A stretch of 51,263 nucleotides of DNA, from the NCBI GenBank assembly GCA_031549325.1, contig JAVBQA010000054.1, positions 1 to 51,263 of the forward strand, read 5' to 3'. The notes beneath the pieces are model-generated. The model had not been told where the DNA came from. It did no database searches and saw only the letters and a program-made list of their open reading frames with translations. The number at the start of each line of letters is the position of its first letter. The stretch's first letter is position 1. This document shows, piece after piece, positions 16,056-24,040 of the stretch. Position numbers and translations under genes: made by a program. The DNA comes from JAJDGF01 sp031549325. GTDB lineage: Bacteria; Bacillota; Clostridia; Christensenellales; Aristaeellaceae.

Positions 16056-17258
16056 ATGGACGTAACGCTTGGCATGGTGCTGGAGGCGCGGGAGCGCCTG
16101 AAGACGATTGTTCGACACACGGATCTGGTGCCGTCAAGGGTGTTAAGCCTGCCCGGTGTGCGTCAGGTTTCGCTGAAAACCGAGTGCCTGCAGATGACCG
16201 GTTCCTTCAAGGTGCGCGGCGCCTACAACATGATCTCCCACATCCCCGCCGACCAGCGCGCGCTGGGCGTCATCGCCGCCTCGGCGGGCAACCACGCCCA
16301 AGGCGTGGCGCTGGCCGCCCAGGCCTTCGGCATCAAGGCCACCATCGTCATGCCCGAGGGCGCGCCGCTGGCCAAGATCGCCGCCACCCGGGAACTGGGC
16401 GCCGAAGTGGTGCTGTCCGGCCTGGCCTTTGACGACGCGCTGGATCACGCCAAGGAAATTCAGAAACAGACGGGCGCGACCTTTGTGCACGCCTTCAACG
16501 ACCCGCTCATCATCGCGGGCCAGGGGTCCATCGGCCTTGAGATCATGGACGACAGCCTGCAGCAGATCGACACGGTGGTGGTTCCGGTCGGCGGCGGCGG
16601 CATGGTCGCGGGCATCGCCGTGGCCATCAAGGAGCTGCACCCGAATGTGCGCATCATCGGCGTGCAGGCCAAAGGCTGCCCCTCCATGATCGAGTCCATG
16701 GAAAAGGGCAAGCCCGTGCGCCTGAAGAGCGCCGCCACCGTGGCCGACGGCATCGCCGTCAAGGAGCCCGGCGACATCACCTACGCGCTGACCAGGAAGT
16801 ATGTGGACGAGGTCATCAGCGTCGATGAGGACGAGATCGCCAACGCCATCCTGACCCTGCTCGAGCGCTGCAAGATCGTCGCCGAGGGCGCGGGCGCCGT
16901 CTCTGTCGCCGCCGTCATGCACGACAAGTTCAGCACCAAGGGCAACCTGTGCTGCGTGATCTCGGGCGGCAACATCGACGTGACCACCCTGCAGCGCATC
17001 CTCGACATGGGCCTGATGAAAGCCGGCCGGCTCACCAAGATCAACACCGTCATTCAGGATCGCCCCGGCCGCCTGCACCGGCTGCTCGCCGTGATCTCGG
17101 ATGCGGGCGCCAACGTGGTCTCCATCCGCCACGACCGTACCAACATGGAGAGCGGCTTGGGCGTCGCCCAGCTCGAGCTGGTGCTGGAGACGCATCACCA
17201 GCAGCACTTAAACGAAGTGATGAAGGCCATGAAGGACAACGGATACAAGGTGTTTTAG
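16056..17258 (+). CDS. ilvA: Threonine ammonia-lyase (threonine deaminase)
   Basis: A 400-residue PLP enzyme that converts threonine to 2-oxobutanoate and ammonia. The PLP lysine is in MTGSFKVRGAYN, the substrate loop is ASAGNHAQGVALAA, and the phosphate-binding glycine loop is VVPVGGGGMVAGIA. A C-terminal ACT domain (about residues 325-400, RPGRLHRLLAVISDAGANVV) suggests allosteric control by an amino acid. The length and single ACT domain fit the short clostridial/catabolic form, which can serve isoleucine synthesis or threonine breakdown. It is the last gene of its operon. leuA elsewhere in the window shows that branched-chain synthesis is present. Confidence 0.95.
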   Translation: MDVTLGMVLEARERLKTIVRHTDLVPSRVLSLPGVRQVSLKTECLQMTGSFKVRGAYNMISHIPADQRALGVIAASAGNHAQGVALAAQAFGIKATIVMPEGAPLAKIAATRELGAEVVLSGLAFDDALDHAKEIQKQTGATFVHAFNDPLIIAGQGSIGLEIMDDSLQQIDTVVVPVGGGGMVAGIAVAIKELHPNVRIIGVQAKGCPSMIESMEKGKPVRLKSAATVADGIAVKEPGDITYALTRKYVDEVISVDEDEIANAILTLLERCKIVAEGAGAVSVAAVMHDKFSTKGNLCCVISGGNIDVTTLQRILDMGLMKAGRLTKINTVIQDRPGRLHRLLAVISDAGANVVSIRHDRTNMESGLGVAQLELVLETHHQQHLNEVMKAMKDNGYKVF

Positions 17259-17274
17259 GCGGGGGAGAGCGAAG

Positions 17275-17295
17275 AAAAGGCGCGCATCGCGCGCC
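17275..17295 (-). terminator. Terminator of the L,D-transpeptidase-like gene
   Basis: On the minus strand GGCGCGC-GAT-GCGCGCC is followed by TTTTC. It lies between the convergent ends of ilvA and the transpeptidase gene and may serve both. Confidence 0.6.
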
Positions 17296-17371
17296 CCGGA
17301 TGACCGCGGAGTTTTTATGCTGCCGTCCGACCCCATGCCCCCCGAAGGACCGCGCCGACGCGGCTTCAGCA

Positions 17372-17827
17372 TCACGGCAGGATCGTCACCTTTGTCCCCA
17401 ACGGACAGGCATCCCACAGGCGCTCGATGTCCTTGTCGGACATGGCGATGCAGCCCTGTGTCCAGTCGGACGCGGCGCCGCCGCCGTGGATCATGAGGAA
17501 TCCGCCGAGCGGCGTGTCCCACGGGGGGCGGCGGCCCGCCTGCGCCGCCTGGGCGATCTGGCCGTACTGCACGTCGGTGATCAGGTCCCCGCACATGGCG
17601 TCCTCGGCGTCGCGCAGATTGGGATAGCTCAAGCCCAGCGCCAGGTGGTACAGGCTCTGGGCGTTGCGGGTGCAAACGAAGTATTCGCCCTCGGGCGTTT
17701 TGCCGTCGCCCTCGCGGCGCTTGTGGCCGATGGGCGCGAACCCGAGCGCGATCGGGAATGATCTGAGGGTTCCCCCGTCGACCAGTTCCAGGCAGCGCCG
17801 CGCCTTGCGGATGACGATCTCGACCAT
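17372..17827 (-). CDS. L,D-transpeptidase (YkuD) domain protein without a signal peptide
   Basis: A 151-residue YkuD-fold protein, essentially the catalytic domain alone. The active-site motif is HGGGAASDWTQGCIAMSD, with His114 and Cys126 in place and Thr where Ser is usual before the GC. Upstream motifs GDGKTPEGEYFVCTRN match the family. YkuD enzymes form 3-3 cross-links in peptidoglycan outside the membrane, but this protein starts directly with strand 1 (MVEIVIRKARRCLELV) and shows no signal peptide or anchor. It could be cytoplasmic with another role, or the true start might be missed, although AGGAAT sits before ATG 17827. It diverges from the MFS gene 29 nt away. Confidence 0.88.
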   Translation of the reverse strand: MVEIVIRKARRCLELVDGGTLRSFPIALGFAPIGHKRREGDGKTPEGEYFVCTRNAQSLYHLALGLSYPNLRDAEDAMCGDLITDVQYGQIAQAAQAGRRPPWDTPLGGFLMIHGGGAASDWTQGCIAMSDKDIERLWDACPLGTKVTILP

Positions 17828-17856
17828 GCGATTCCTCCAACAAAGGATGTGTCCGA

Positions 17857-19026
17857 TTGAAGCTGTCCCGGTTCGTGAAGGCCCAGCTGTTCGCCGCGGT
17901 GTATGGCTTGTTTTCCAACATGATCCACCCGATCACGCCCACGCTGATCGATTCGCTCGCGCTGCCCAGCTACATGTTCGGCGTGCTGTTCGCGTCGATG
18001 TCGCTGGGCATGTTCCTGTCGAGCGCCTTCTGGGGGCGCATGGCCGACAAGCACGGCCGCAAGCCCGTGATGGTGATCAGCTTCCTGGGCTATGGGCTGG
18101 CGCAGATCGCGCTGGGGTACGCCCAGGACGCGGCGCTGATGACGCTGCTGCGCTTCGTGGGCGGTCTGTTCACCAGCGGCACACTGGTGACGATGATGGC
18201 TCTGGTGATCGACGCGTCCGACGAGCGCAGCCGCGCGCGCTGCCTGATGTACTACGCGGCGGTGAGCAGCATCAGCTCGTCCATGGGGTTTTTCCTGGGG
18301 GGCATGCTGGGCACGCTCGGGATCCGGCCGGTGTTTTGGGTGCACTTTTCGGGGCTGATGCTGGGCGCGCTGCTGTCGCTGCTCTGGGTGAAGGATGAGG
18401 GGCCGCGCGGCCAGGCGTCGGCGATGCCCAGGCTCAGCCTGTCCGCCATGCGCGCCATGCTGCCCCGGAGCGCCCTGCTGTTTCTGCTGGGGGTGGCGCT
18501 GGCCAACGTCGGCACGTATGGGTTCGACAACGCGTTCAACTACTACCTCAAGGGTGCGCTGGGGTTCGGCTCGTCGGTGAACGGCGTCGTGAAGGCGGCA
18601 ACCGGGCTGCTGGGGCTGCTGGCCAACCTGCTGCTCAACCCGCTGATCGCGCGCCGCATGCGCAGCGGGCGCGCGCTGGTGCTGAACCTGCTGCTGTGCG
18701 CGGCCACGCTGATCCTGGTGGCGCTGACGGGCGGCGTGTGGCCGTTCATCGCGGTAAACGTGGTGTTTTATGTGTTTAACGCGATGTACGTGCCGGTGCA
18801 GCAGGCGATGGCCGGGCAGGACAAGAGCCTGGATTTCGGGCTGATCTCCGGGCTGTTCAACATGGCGCGCAGCCTGGGGATGATCGCGGGGAGCCTGATG
18901 GCGGGGCTGTTGTACGCGCTGAATGTGAAGCTGCCGTTCGCCGTGCAGGCCGGCGCGTTCGCGCTGGCGGCGCTGTTCACCTGGCAGAGCCAGGCGCGGC
19001 CGCGAAAAACCGCCGGAGGCGAGTGA
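17857..19026 (+). CDS. MFS transporter
   Basis: A 389-residue major-facilitator protein with about 12 membrane helices. The family A motif between TM2 and TM3 is recognisable as GRMADKHGRKPVMVISF; the middle loop is around WVKDEGPRGQASAMPR. The start is TTG 17857, with AAAGGATG about nine nt upstream. It resembles drug/metabolite efflux members more than sugar porters, but the substrate is not readable. It stands alone between a divergent YkuD gene and a bidirectional terminator. Confidence 0.9.
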   Translation: MKLSRFVKAQLFAAVYGLFSNMIHPITPTLIDSLALPSYMFGVLFASMSLGMFLSSAFWGRMADKHGRKPVMVISFLGYGLAQIALGYAQDAALMTLLRFVGGLFTSGTLVTMMALVIDASDERSRARCLMYYAAVSSISSSMGFFLGGMLGTLGIRPVFWVHFSGLMLGALLSLLWVKDEGPRGQASAMPRLSLSAMRAMLPRSALLFLLGVALANVGTYGFDNAFNYYLKGALGFGSSVNGVVKAATGLLGLLANLLLNPLIARRMRSGRALVLNLLLCAATLILVALTGGVWPFIAVNVVFYVFNAMYVPVQQAMAGQDKSLDFGLISGLFNMARSLGMIAGSLMAGLLYALNVKLPFAVQAGAFALAALFTWQSQARPRKTAGGE

Positions 19027-19051
19027 AAAAGAGGGCCGAAGCCCTCTTTTT
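19026..19051. terminator. Bidirectional terminator between MFS and M29 aminopeptidase genes
   Basis: AAAAAGAGGGC (19026-19036), loop CGAA, GCCCTCTTTTT (19041-19051). It overlaps the last base of the MFS stop codon. Confidence 0.9.
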
Positions 19052-19056
19052 GGCAA

Positions 19057-20169
19057 TTATTTCAGGTTTTCCGGGTTCAGACAATGCAGATCGGCGGGCA
19101 CAAACAGCCCGTCCTTCCGCACCAGCTCCCCGTCAAACCACATCTCCCCGCCGCCAAACTCGGGCGTCTGGATGCACACCAGATCCCAGTGGTTGGCCGA
19201 CTTGTTCCCGTTGTCGCACTCGTCATAGCACATGCCTGGCGTGAAGTGGAAGCTGCCGCAAACCTTCTCGTCAAACAGCGTGTCCTTCATCACGTTCGTG
19301 ATGTGCGGGTTCACGCCGATCGCGAACTCGCCCACATACCTGGCGCCCTCGTCCACGTCCAGCACCTTGTTGATGCGCGCCGTGTCGTTGGCTGTGGCCT
19401 CGATGATCTTGCCGTCCCTGAACACGAACCGGATGTTCTCGTAGGTGAACCCTTCGTACACCGACGGCGTGTTATAGGCGAGCGTGCCGTTGACGGAGGT
19501 CTTGACCGGCGCGGTGAACACTTCGCCATCCGGGATGTTCAGCTCGCCCGCGCATTTGATCGCGGGCAGGCCCTTGATGGAGAACGTCAGGTCTGTGCCC
19601 GGGCCGACGATGCGCACATTGTCGGTCTTCTCCATGCGCGCGACCAGCGCATCCATGGCGCGGTCCATCTTGGCGTAATCCAGGCAGCACACATTGAAGT
19701 AGTAGTCCTCAAACGCCTCGGTGGACATGCCCGCCAGCTGGGCCGTGGACGGCGCCGGATAGCGCAGCACGCACCAGCGCTTCTTGAGCCGGATCTCGTC
19801 GTGCACCGGAACGCCCACCAGCTTGCTGTAGCGCTGCTGCTGCTCGGCGGGCACGTCGGCGGTCTCGTACTTGTTGTCCCCGGAGCGCACGCCCAGATAG
19901 CAGTCCATCCGCGACATCAGGTGCGCCTCGGCGTCCGCCCAGATGTTCGACTGCTCGTCGGTCAGTCCCATCAGCAGCGCGCGATGGGCGGTCATCTCCT
20001 TGATCCAAACAAACGGCAGCCCGCCCGCCTGATAGGCTTCCTCCACCAGCGCAGTCACCAGGTCTTTTTCATAACCATAGTTTTCGATCAGCAGCTTCTC
20101 GCCCGCGCGCAGCTTCACGGAGTTGTTGATCAGCCCATGCGCCAACTGTTGCACCCTCGGGTCTCTCAT
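19057..20169 (-). CDS. M29-family aminopeptidase
   Basis: A 370-residue metallo-aminopeptidase of the AmpS/PepS (M29) type, cytoplasmic, removing N-terminal residues with two metal ions. Recognisable parts are RVQQLAHGLINNSVKLRAGEKLLIEN at the start, NLTFSIKG-like TDLTFSIKGLPAIKCAGELNIPDGEVFTAPV in the middle (a metal-ligand Glu in the GE), EGARYVGEFAIGVNPHI and HWDLV near the end. Full length, no disruption. It is monocistronic, and convergent with the MFS gene across a shared terminator. Confidence 0.93.
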   Translation of the reverse strand: MRDPRVQQLAHGLINNSVKLRAGEKLLIENYGYEKDLVTALVEEAYQAGGLPFVWIKEMTAHRALLMGLTDEQSNIWADAEAHLMSRMDCYLGVRSGDNKYETADVPAEQQQRYSKLVGVPVHDEIRLKKRWCVLRYPAPSTAQLAGMSTEAFEDYYFNVCCLDYAKMDRAMDALVARMEKTDNVRIVGPGTDLTFSIKGLPAIKCAGELNIPDGEVFTAPVKTSVNGTLAYNTPSVYEGFTYENIRFVFRDGKIIEATANDTARINKVLDVDEGARYVGEFAIGVNPHITNVMKDTLFDEKVCGSFHFTPGMCYDECDNGNKSANHWDLVCIQTPEFGGGEMWFDGELVRKDGLFVPADLHCLNPENLK

Positions 20170-20257
20170 CGCCTTGTGCTCCCCCTCGTCTGTGTTCTGG
20201 ACGTATTATACCCCTGTGAGCGCCAACAATCAATGGCTTCCCTCGAAACCGGTTTTG

Positions 20258-20266
20258 TGATATGAT
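20258..20266 (+). promoter_or_regulatory. Extended -10 promoter of dnaD-dnaI
   Basis: TGATATGAT (TGn plus TATGAT) about 30 nt upstream of the dnaD start; no strong -35. Confidence 0.5.
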
Positions 20267-20291
20267 AGATAAACTACACAAGGAGGTGCCG

Positions 20292-20306
20292 ATGGAATGG
20301 CGCTGA
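20292..20306 (+). other. Four-codon minigene overlapping the dnaD start
   Basis: ATG-GAA-TGG-CGC-TGA begins 5 nt before the dnaD ATG in another frame, and shares its AAGGAGGTG ribosome site (5 nt spacing, against 10 for dnaD). Initiation here would compete with or re-initiate into dnaD. It may be a chance ATG. Confidence 0.3.
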
Positions 20307-21754
20307 GCGCGTTTTCGGACCGGTTCGCGATGTACGACAGCACGCCGGTGGAGAACCTGTTTTTGCTGGAGTACATGCCGTTCGCGCCGGGCGACTACGT
20401 GCGCGTCTATCTGTACGGGCTGATGCAGTGCCACCACCCGGACGCCGACGGGAGCCTTGAGGGCATGGCGCGGGTGCTGAACATGAAAGAGGAGCAGGTG
20501 CTTTCGGCGTTCCGTTACTGGGAACAGAAGGGGCTGGTGGTGGGGATTTCCGACAACCCGCCCAGCTTCGAGTACGTCAATGTGCGCACCGCCATGCTGG
20601 ACCAGAAGCGCGCCGACCCGGGCGGAGCCTATCAATATAGGGATTTTAACAACCAGCTGCAGGGCATCCTGGGGCTGCTGCATCCGCAGCAGTTCCAAAA
20701 GGCCATGGAGTGGGTGGAAGACTTAAAGCTGCCGCCCGAGGTGGTGCTGCTGATCGTGCGTGAAAAGACCGACCAGCTCACGGAGGGCGGCGCGAGGAAG
20801 CGCTCGGTTCCGTATCTGTTCAAGGCGTTCGAGCAGACCGCCATCGCGTTTGCCGAGCAGGGTGTGCGCACCCTGGAAAAGGCCGAGAAGGAGCTGTCGC
20901 GCGGGCAGCCCAGCTACCGCTTGGCCATGTCGGTGCTGGACTATCTGAACCTACGCCGCAGCCCCACCACCGCCGAGGTGGATCTGGCGCACAAGTGGCT
21001 CTCCGAGTGGAATCTGGACGAGAAGGCCGTCAAGTCGGCGCTAAAGCAGACCGCCGCCAGCAACAACCCATCGTTTGCGTATCTGGATCGGATCCTGCAG
21101 CGCTATAGCCGGGGCGACCTGGAAAAGCGTCAGCAGCTGATCGAGATCGCCAGACCCGTGCTGAGCGAGCTGGGCGTGTCCATCCGCGTGCCCACCGACG
21201 ACCAGTTGGCCGCCGTGCAGCACTTCCTGGACATGGGCTTCGAGCCGGACGTGCTGGTGCGCGCGGCGGTGCGCTGCAACCGCAGCAACCGGCGCTCGTT
21301 CGACCAGCTGGAGCAGGAGCTCACCCGCTGGCATGCGCTGGGCATCACCACATCCCAAGCCGCCGAGGAGCACAACAAGGCGCAGGGCGAGCTCAGACAG
21401 CTGGCCGCGCAGGTGTTCGATCAGGCGGGCATCGACAGGAAGCCCACCGAGGCCGACTTAAACCAGCTGCGCGACTGGCTGAAGGGTGCGCCGGTGGAGC
21501 TGGTGATGTTTGCCGCGTCCATCGCGCGGGGGCTGAAGCTGCCGCTGCGCGCCATGGCCAAAAACCTGGGCGACTGGGCGCAGAAGGGCATCACCGATGT
21601 GGAGGCCGCGAAGGCCGCCCGCCAAACCCGCTCGGCGCCCCCCAAAGAGGACAAAAAGCCCCAGCCCCAGCAGGACTACAAGCAGCGCAGCTACGCGCCC
21701 GGCTTTTTTGACGGCTTTTTTGCCAACCTGGACGCTGAGGAGGACGACAGATGA
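20297..21754 (+). CDS. DnaD-domain primosome/replication initiation protein
   Basis: A 485-residue DnaD-like protein. The N-terminal winged-helix part (NLFLLEYMPFAPGDYVRVYLYGLM ... MKEEQVLSAFRYWEQKGLV) matches DnaD/DnaB, then DnaB_2-type (DDBH2) helical domains appear twice: one around VDLAHKWLSEWNLDEKAVKSAL and one around LNQLRDWLKGAPVELVMFAA. It helps load the replicative helicase at oriC and restart sites. The C-terminal tail is basic and Gln-rich, with QRSYAPGFFDGFFANLD at the end. It overlaps dnaI by 4 nt; the two together are the helicase-loading pair of Firmicutes. Confidence 0.9.
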   Translation: MALSAFSDRFAMYDSTPVENLFLLEYMPFAPGDYVRVYLYGLMQCHHPDADGSLEGMARVLNMKEEQVLSAFRYWEQKGLVVGISDNPPSFEYVNVRTAMLDQKRADPGGAYQYRDFNNQLQGILGLLHPQQFQKAMEWVEDLKLPPEVVLLIVREKTDQLTEGGARKRSVPYLFKAFEQTAIAFAEQGVRTLEKAEKELSRGQPSYRLAMSVLDYLNLRRSPTTAEVDLAHKWLSEWNLDEKAVKSALKQTAASNNPSFAYLDRILQRYSRGDLEKRQQLIEIARPVLSELGVSIRVPTDDQLAAVQHFLDMGFEPDVLVRAAVRCNRSNRRSFDQLEQELTRWHALGITTSQAAEEHNKAQGELRQLAAQVFDQAGIDRKPTEADLNQLRDWLKGAPVELVMFAASIARGLKLPLRAMAKNLGDWAQKGITDVEAAKAARQTRSAPPKEDKKPQPQQDYKQRSYAPGFFDGFFANLDAEEDDR

Positions 21755-22716
21755 CGCGCATCGACACGCAGCTCGCGCGGGAATATGCCCAGCAGCGTGC
21801 CCAGAACGAGCGCGAGCGCGAGGAACGCATCGCGGACGCGCTGGAGCGCGACCCCGAGATCGGGCGCTTGATGGATGCGCTGCGAACCCGCTTCGCCGTC
21901 AGCACCCGCGAGATGCTGAGCAACCGCCAGAACACGCAAATCCTGGCCGACGCGCTCAAGCGGGACGTGCGGGCGATGCAGGCGCGGATCCGGGCGCGCC
22001 TGTCGGGGCTTGGGTTGCCCGAGGACGCGCTGGAGCTGAAATACCGCTGCGACAAGTGCCGGGACAGCGGGTTTCTGGGCGAGGCCGGCAGCGAGATGTG
22101 CAGCTGTTACAAGCTTCGGCGCGTGGCGCTGATGCGCCAGGACGCCAACCTGCTGAACGCGGACGACCAGACGTTCGAGGCGTTTGACCTCGCCGCGTTT
22201 CCCGAGGGCGGGCAGCGCGCCCGCGCCAAGGCGGCCAAAACCCTGTGCGAGAAGTACGCCGACGGCATCGCGTCGGGCGGCAGGCTGAACCTGATTTTGA
22301 TGGGCGAGAGCGGCCTGGGCAAGACCTTTCTGCTGAACTGCGTGGCCGGGCGCGCCATCCAGCGGGGCGTGCCCGCCATGGCCATGACGGCGTTTCACAT
22401 GCTGGGCGCTATGCGCGATTACCACTTTGGCCAGACCGGGGAGGACGGGCTGCTCAGTCAGATGATTTCCTGCGAGCTGCTGCTGATCGACGACCTCGGC
22501 ACCGAGCCGATGCTGAGGAACATCACGGTGGAGTATCTGTTTATGCTGCTGAACGAGCGCATGAACGCCCGGCGGCACACGGTGATCGCCACCAACCTCA
22601 GCCCGGAGGAGCTGCAGGCGCGCTACAACGAGCGCGTGCTGTCCCGGCTGATGGACAAGCAGAAGGGCGAGTTCATCCTGATGACCGGCACGGATCTGCG
22701 GTTCCGGGGGGCATGA
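21751..22716 (+). CDS. dnaI: DnaI/DnaC-type helicase loader ATPase
   Basis: A 321-residue AAA+ ATPase. The N-terminal third is helical, followed by a zinc-binding cluster CDKCRDSGFL...MCSCY near residues 100-120 as in Bacillus DnaI. The ATPase domain has Walker A GESGLGKT near 185 and Walker B LLLIDDLGTE near 245, with sensor region TVIATNLSPEEL and Arg finger in ERVLSRLMD. It loads the replicative helicase in the cytoplasm. It is translationally coupled to dnaD (ATGA) and its stop overlaps the region where the next gene begins. Confidence 0.93.
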   Translation: MTRIDTQLAREYAQQRAQNEREREERIADALERDPEIGRLMDALRTRFAVSTREMLSNRQNTQILADALKRDVRAMQARIRARLSGLGLPEDALELKYRCDKCRDSGFLGEAGSEMCSCYKLRRVALMRQDANLLNADDQTFEAFDLAAFPEGGQRARAKAAKTLCEKYADGIASGGRLNLILMGESGLGKTFLLNCVAGRAIQRGVPAMAMTAFHMLGAMRDYHFGQTGEDGLLSQMISCELLLIDDLGTEPMLRNITVEYLFMLLNERMNARRHTVIATNLSPEELQARYNERVLSRLMDKQKGEFILMTGTDLRFRGA

Positions 22717-22718
22717 GG

Positions 22719-23207
22719 ATGGACGTCGTGCGCGAGATCCTTGCGCGGCTTTCTGCGCTTGGGATTGCCTATGATTGGTGCGAGCACCCGGCGGCGCACA
22801 CCATTGAGGACTGTCAGTGGGCGGAGCAGCGCCTGAACGCGCGCGTGCCCAAGAACCTGTTTCTGGCGCCGCGCAATCTGAGCGCGCACTACCTGTGCGT
22901 GGTTCGCGGGGACGCCAGTTTCCGCACCGCCGACATCAGCAAGCAGATCGGCTCCTCCCGGCTGAGCTTTGGCCCGGAGGAGGACCTGCGGCTGCTGCGC
23001 ACCTTCCCGGGCGCGATCAGCCCGCTGGGGCTGATGTTCCCCGAGGCCGCACCGGTGCGGCTGCTGGTGGACGAGCGGCTGCTCGAGGCGCCCCGGCTCG
23101 CGTTCCATCCCAACGACAACACCCGCACGCTGGCCATGTCGGGCGGCGATTTTTTCACCGTGTTCCTGCCCGCCACCGGGCATTCGCCCAAATGGGTGAC
23201 TTTCTAG
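22719..23207 (+). CDS. YbaK/ProX-type prolyl-tRNA deacylase
   Basis: A 162-residue protein of the YbaK/ProX family, which hydrolyses mischarged aminoacyl-tRNA (usually Ala-tRNA-Pro) in trans. Family features are YDWCEHPAAHTIEDC, KNLFLAPRNLSAHYLCVVRGD, the lysine in RTADISKQIGSSRLSF, and PGAISPLGLMF. It lacks the ProRS-like extra domain. ATG 22719 is preferred because GGGGGG lies seven nt upstream; ATG 22713 overlaps the dnaI stop and adds two codons. It is the third gene of the dnaD-dnaI unit and ends at a terminator. Confidence 0.9.
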   Translation: MDVVREILARLSALGIAYDWCEHPAAHTIEDCQWAEQRLNARVPKNLFLAPRNLSAHYLCVVRGDASFRTADISKQIGSSRLSFGPEEDLRLLRTFPGAISPLGLMFPEAAPVRLLVDERLLEAPRLAFHPNDNTRTLAMSGGDFFTVFLPATGHSPKWVTF

Positions 23208-23250
23208 CGGGGGATGGACGGCCGGAGACCGGAAAACCTCAACCCAACAA

Positions 23251-23283
23251 AAAGCGGGCGGTTCATGGCGAACCGCCCGCTTT
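23251..23283. terminator. Bidirectional terminator after the deacylase gene
   Basis: AAAGCGGGCGGTTC (23251-23264) pairs perfectly with GAACCGCCCGCTTT (23270-23283); a run of A precedes it. Convergent genes on both sides. Confidence 0.85.
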
Positions 23284-23294
23284 GCCGCATGCGA

Positions 23295-23966
23295 TTACGT
23301 TTCCGCCTGCTCCCTATACTTCCGCATGGAAACCGCGAACAGTTCGCCGTTGCTGGGCGGGGTGTAGGTGATGGCGTTGGCCCCGGCCTCGATGGTCTCG
23401 AGGATCGAATCGTCCGTCGGGCCGCCGGTGGCGATGATGGCCAGCTCGGGGAACTGCCGCCGGATGGCGCGCACGATCTGCGGCGTCTTGGCCGCGCCCG
23501 ACACGTTGAGGATGTCGGCCCCGGCGAGAAGCCGCGCCTTGATGTCGGTGTTTTCCGACACCACGGTTACGATCACCGGGATGTCCAGCTTGGCCTTGAG
23601 GCTTTGGATGGTCTCGTTCACGGTGGGCGCGTTGACCACCACGCCGAAAGCGCCCATGAACTCGGCGTCCTGCGCCAGCGCGATCACGCGCTCGCCCCGC
23701 GTCACGCCGCCGCCCACGCCCACGAACACCGGCATGTCGGCCGCTGCCATGACGCCGCGGGTGATGGCGGGCTGGGGCGTGAACGGATACACCGCGATGA
23801 TGGCGTCGGCGTTGATGTTTTTGATGATGGCCACGTCCGTCGAGAACGCCAGCGACTTGATGCGCCGCCCGAAGATGCGGATGCCGCTGGCCTTGCTGAT
23901 GCACTGGGGCACCACGATCATGTGGCTGCGCAGGTTGCCCTCGTAGGTCGGCACATGCTTGTCCAT
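23295..23966 (-). CDS. Uncharacterised beta/alpha-barrel protein
   Basis: A 223-residue cytoplasmic protein that reads as a TIM barrel. Regular strand-loop-helix units include AIIAVYPFTPQPAI, MPVFVGVGGGVTRGERVI, GAFGVVVNAPTVNETIQ, IPVIVTVVSENTDI, GADILNVSGAAKTPQIV and AIIATGGPTDDSILETIEAGANAITY. The last two resemble the phosphate-binding end of (beta/alpha)8 enzymes such as NanE- or ThiE-like epimerase/synthases. Similar clostridial proteins are often labelled hydrolase without evidence. ATG 23966 is chosen for its GAGAGGAG site. It is the last gene of its direction before the terminator. The substrate is unknown. Confidence 0.8.
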   Translation of the reverse strand: MDKHVPTYEGNLRSHMIVVPQCISKASGIRIFGRRIKSLAFSTDVAIIKNINADAIIAVYPFTPQPAITRGVMAAADMPVFVGVGGGVTRGERVIALAQDAEFMGAFGVVVNAPTVNETIQSLKAKLDIPVIVTVVSENTDIKARLLAGADILNVSGAAKTPQIVRAIRRQFPELAIIATGGPTDDSILETIEAGANAITYTPPSNGELFAVSMRKYREQAET

Positions 23967-24040
23967 TCCATACCGCTCCTCTCTCGCGCCTGTCGTCATG
24001 GTGGCTGGATGCGCAAACCGCCCTGAACGGGACGAGACAT

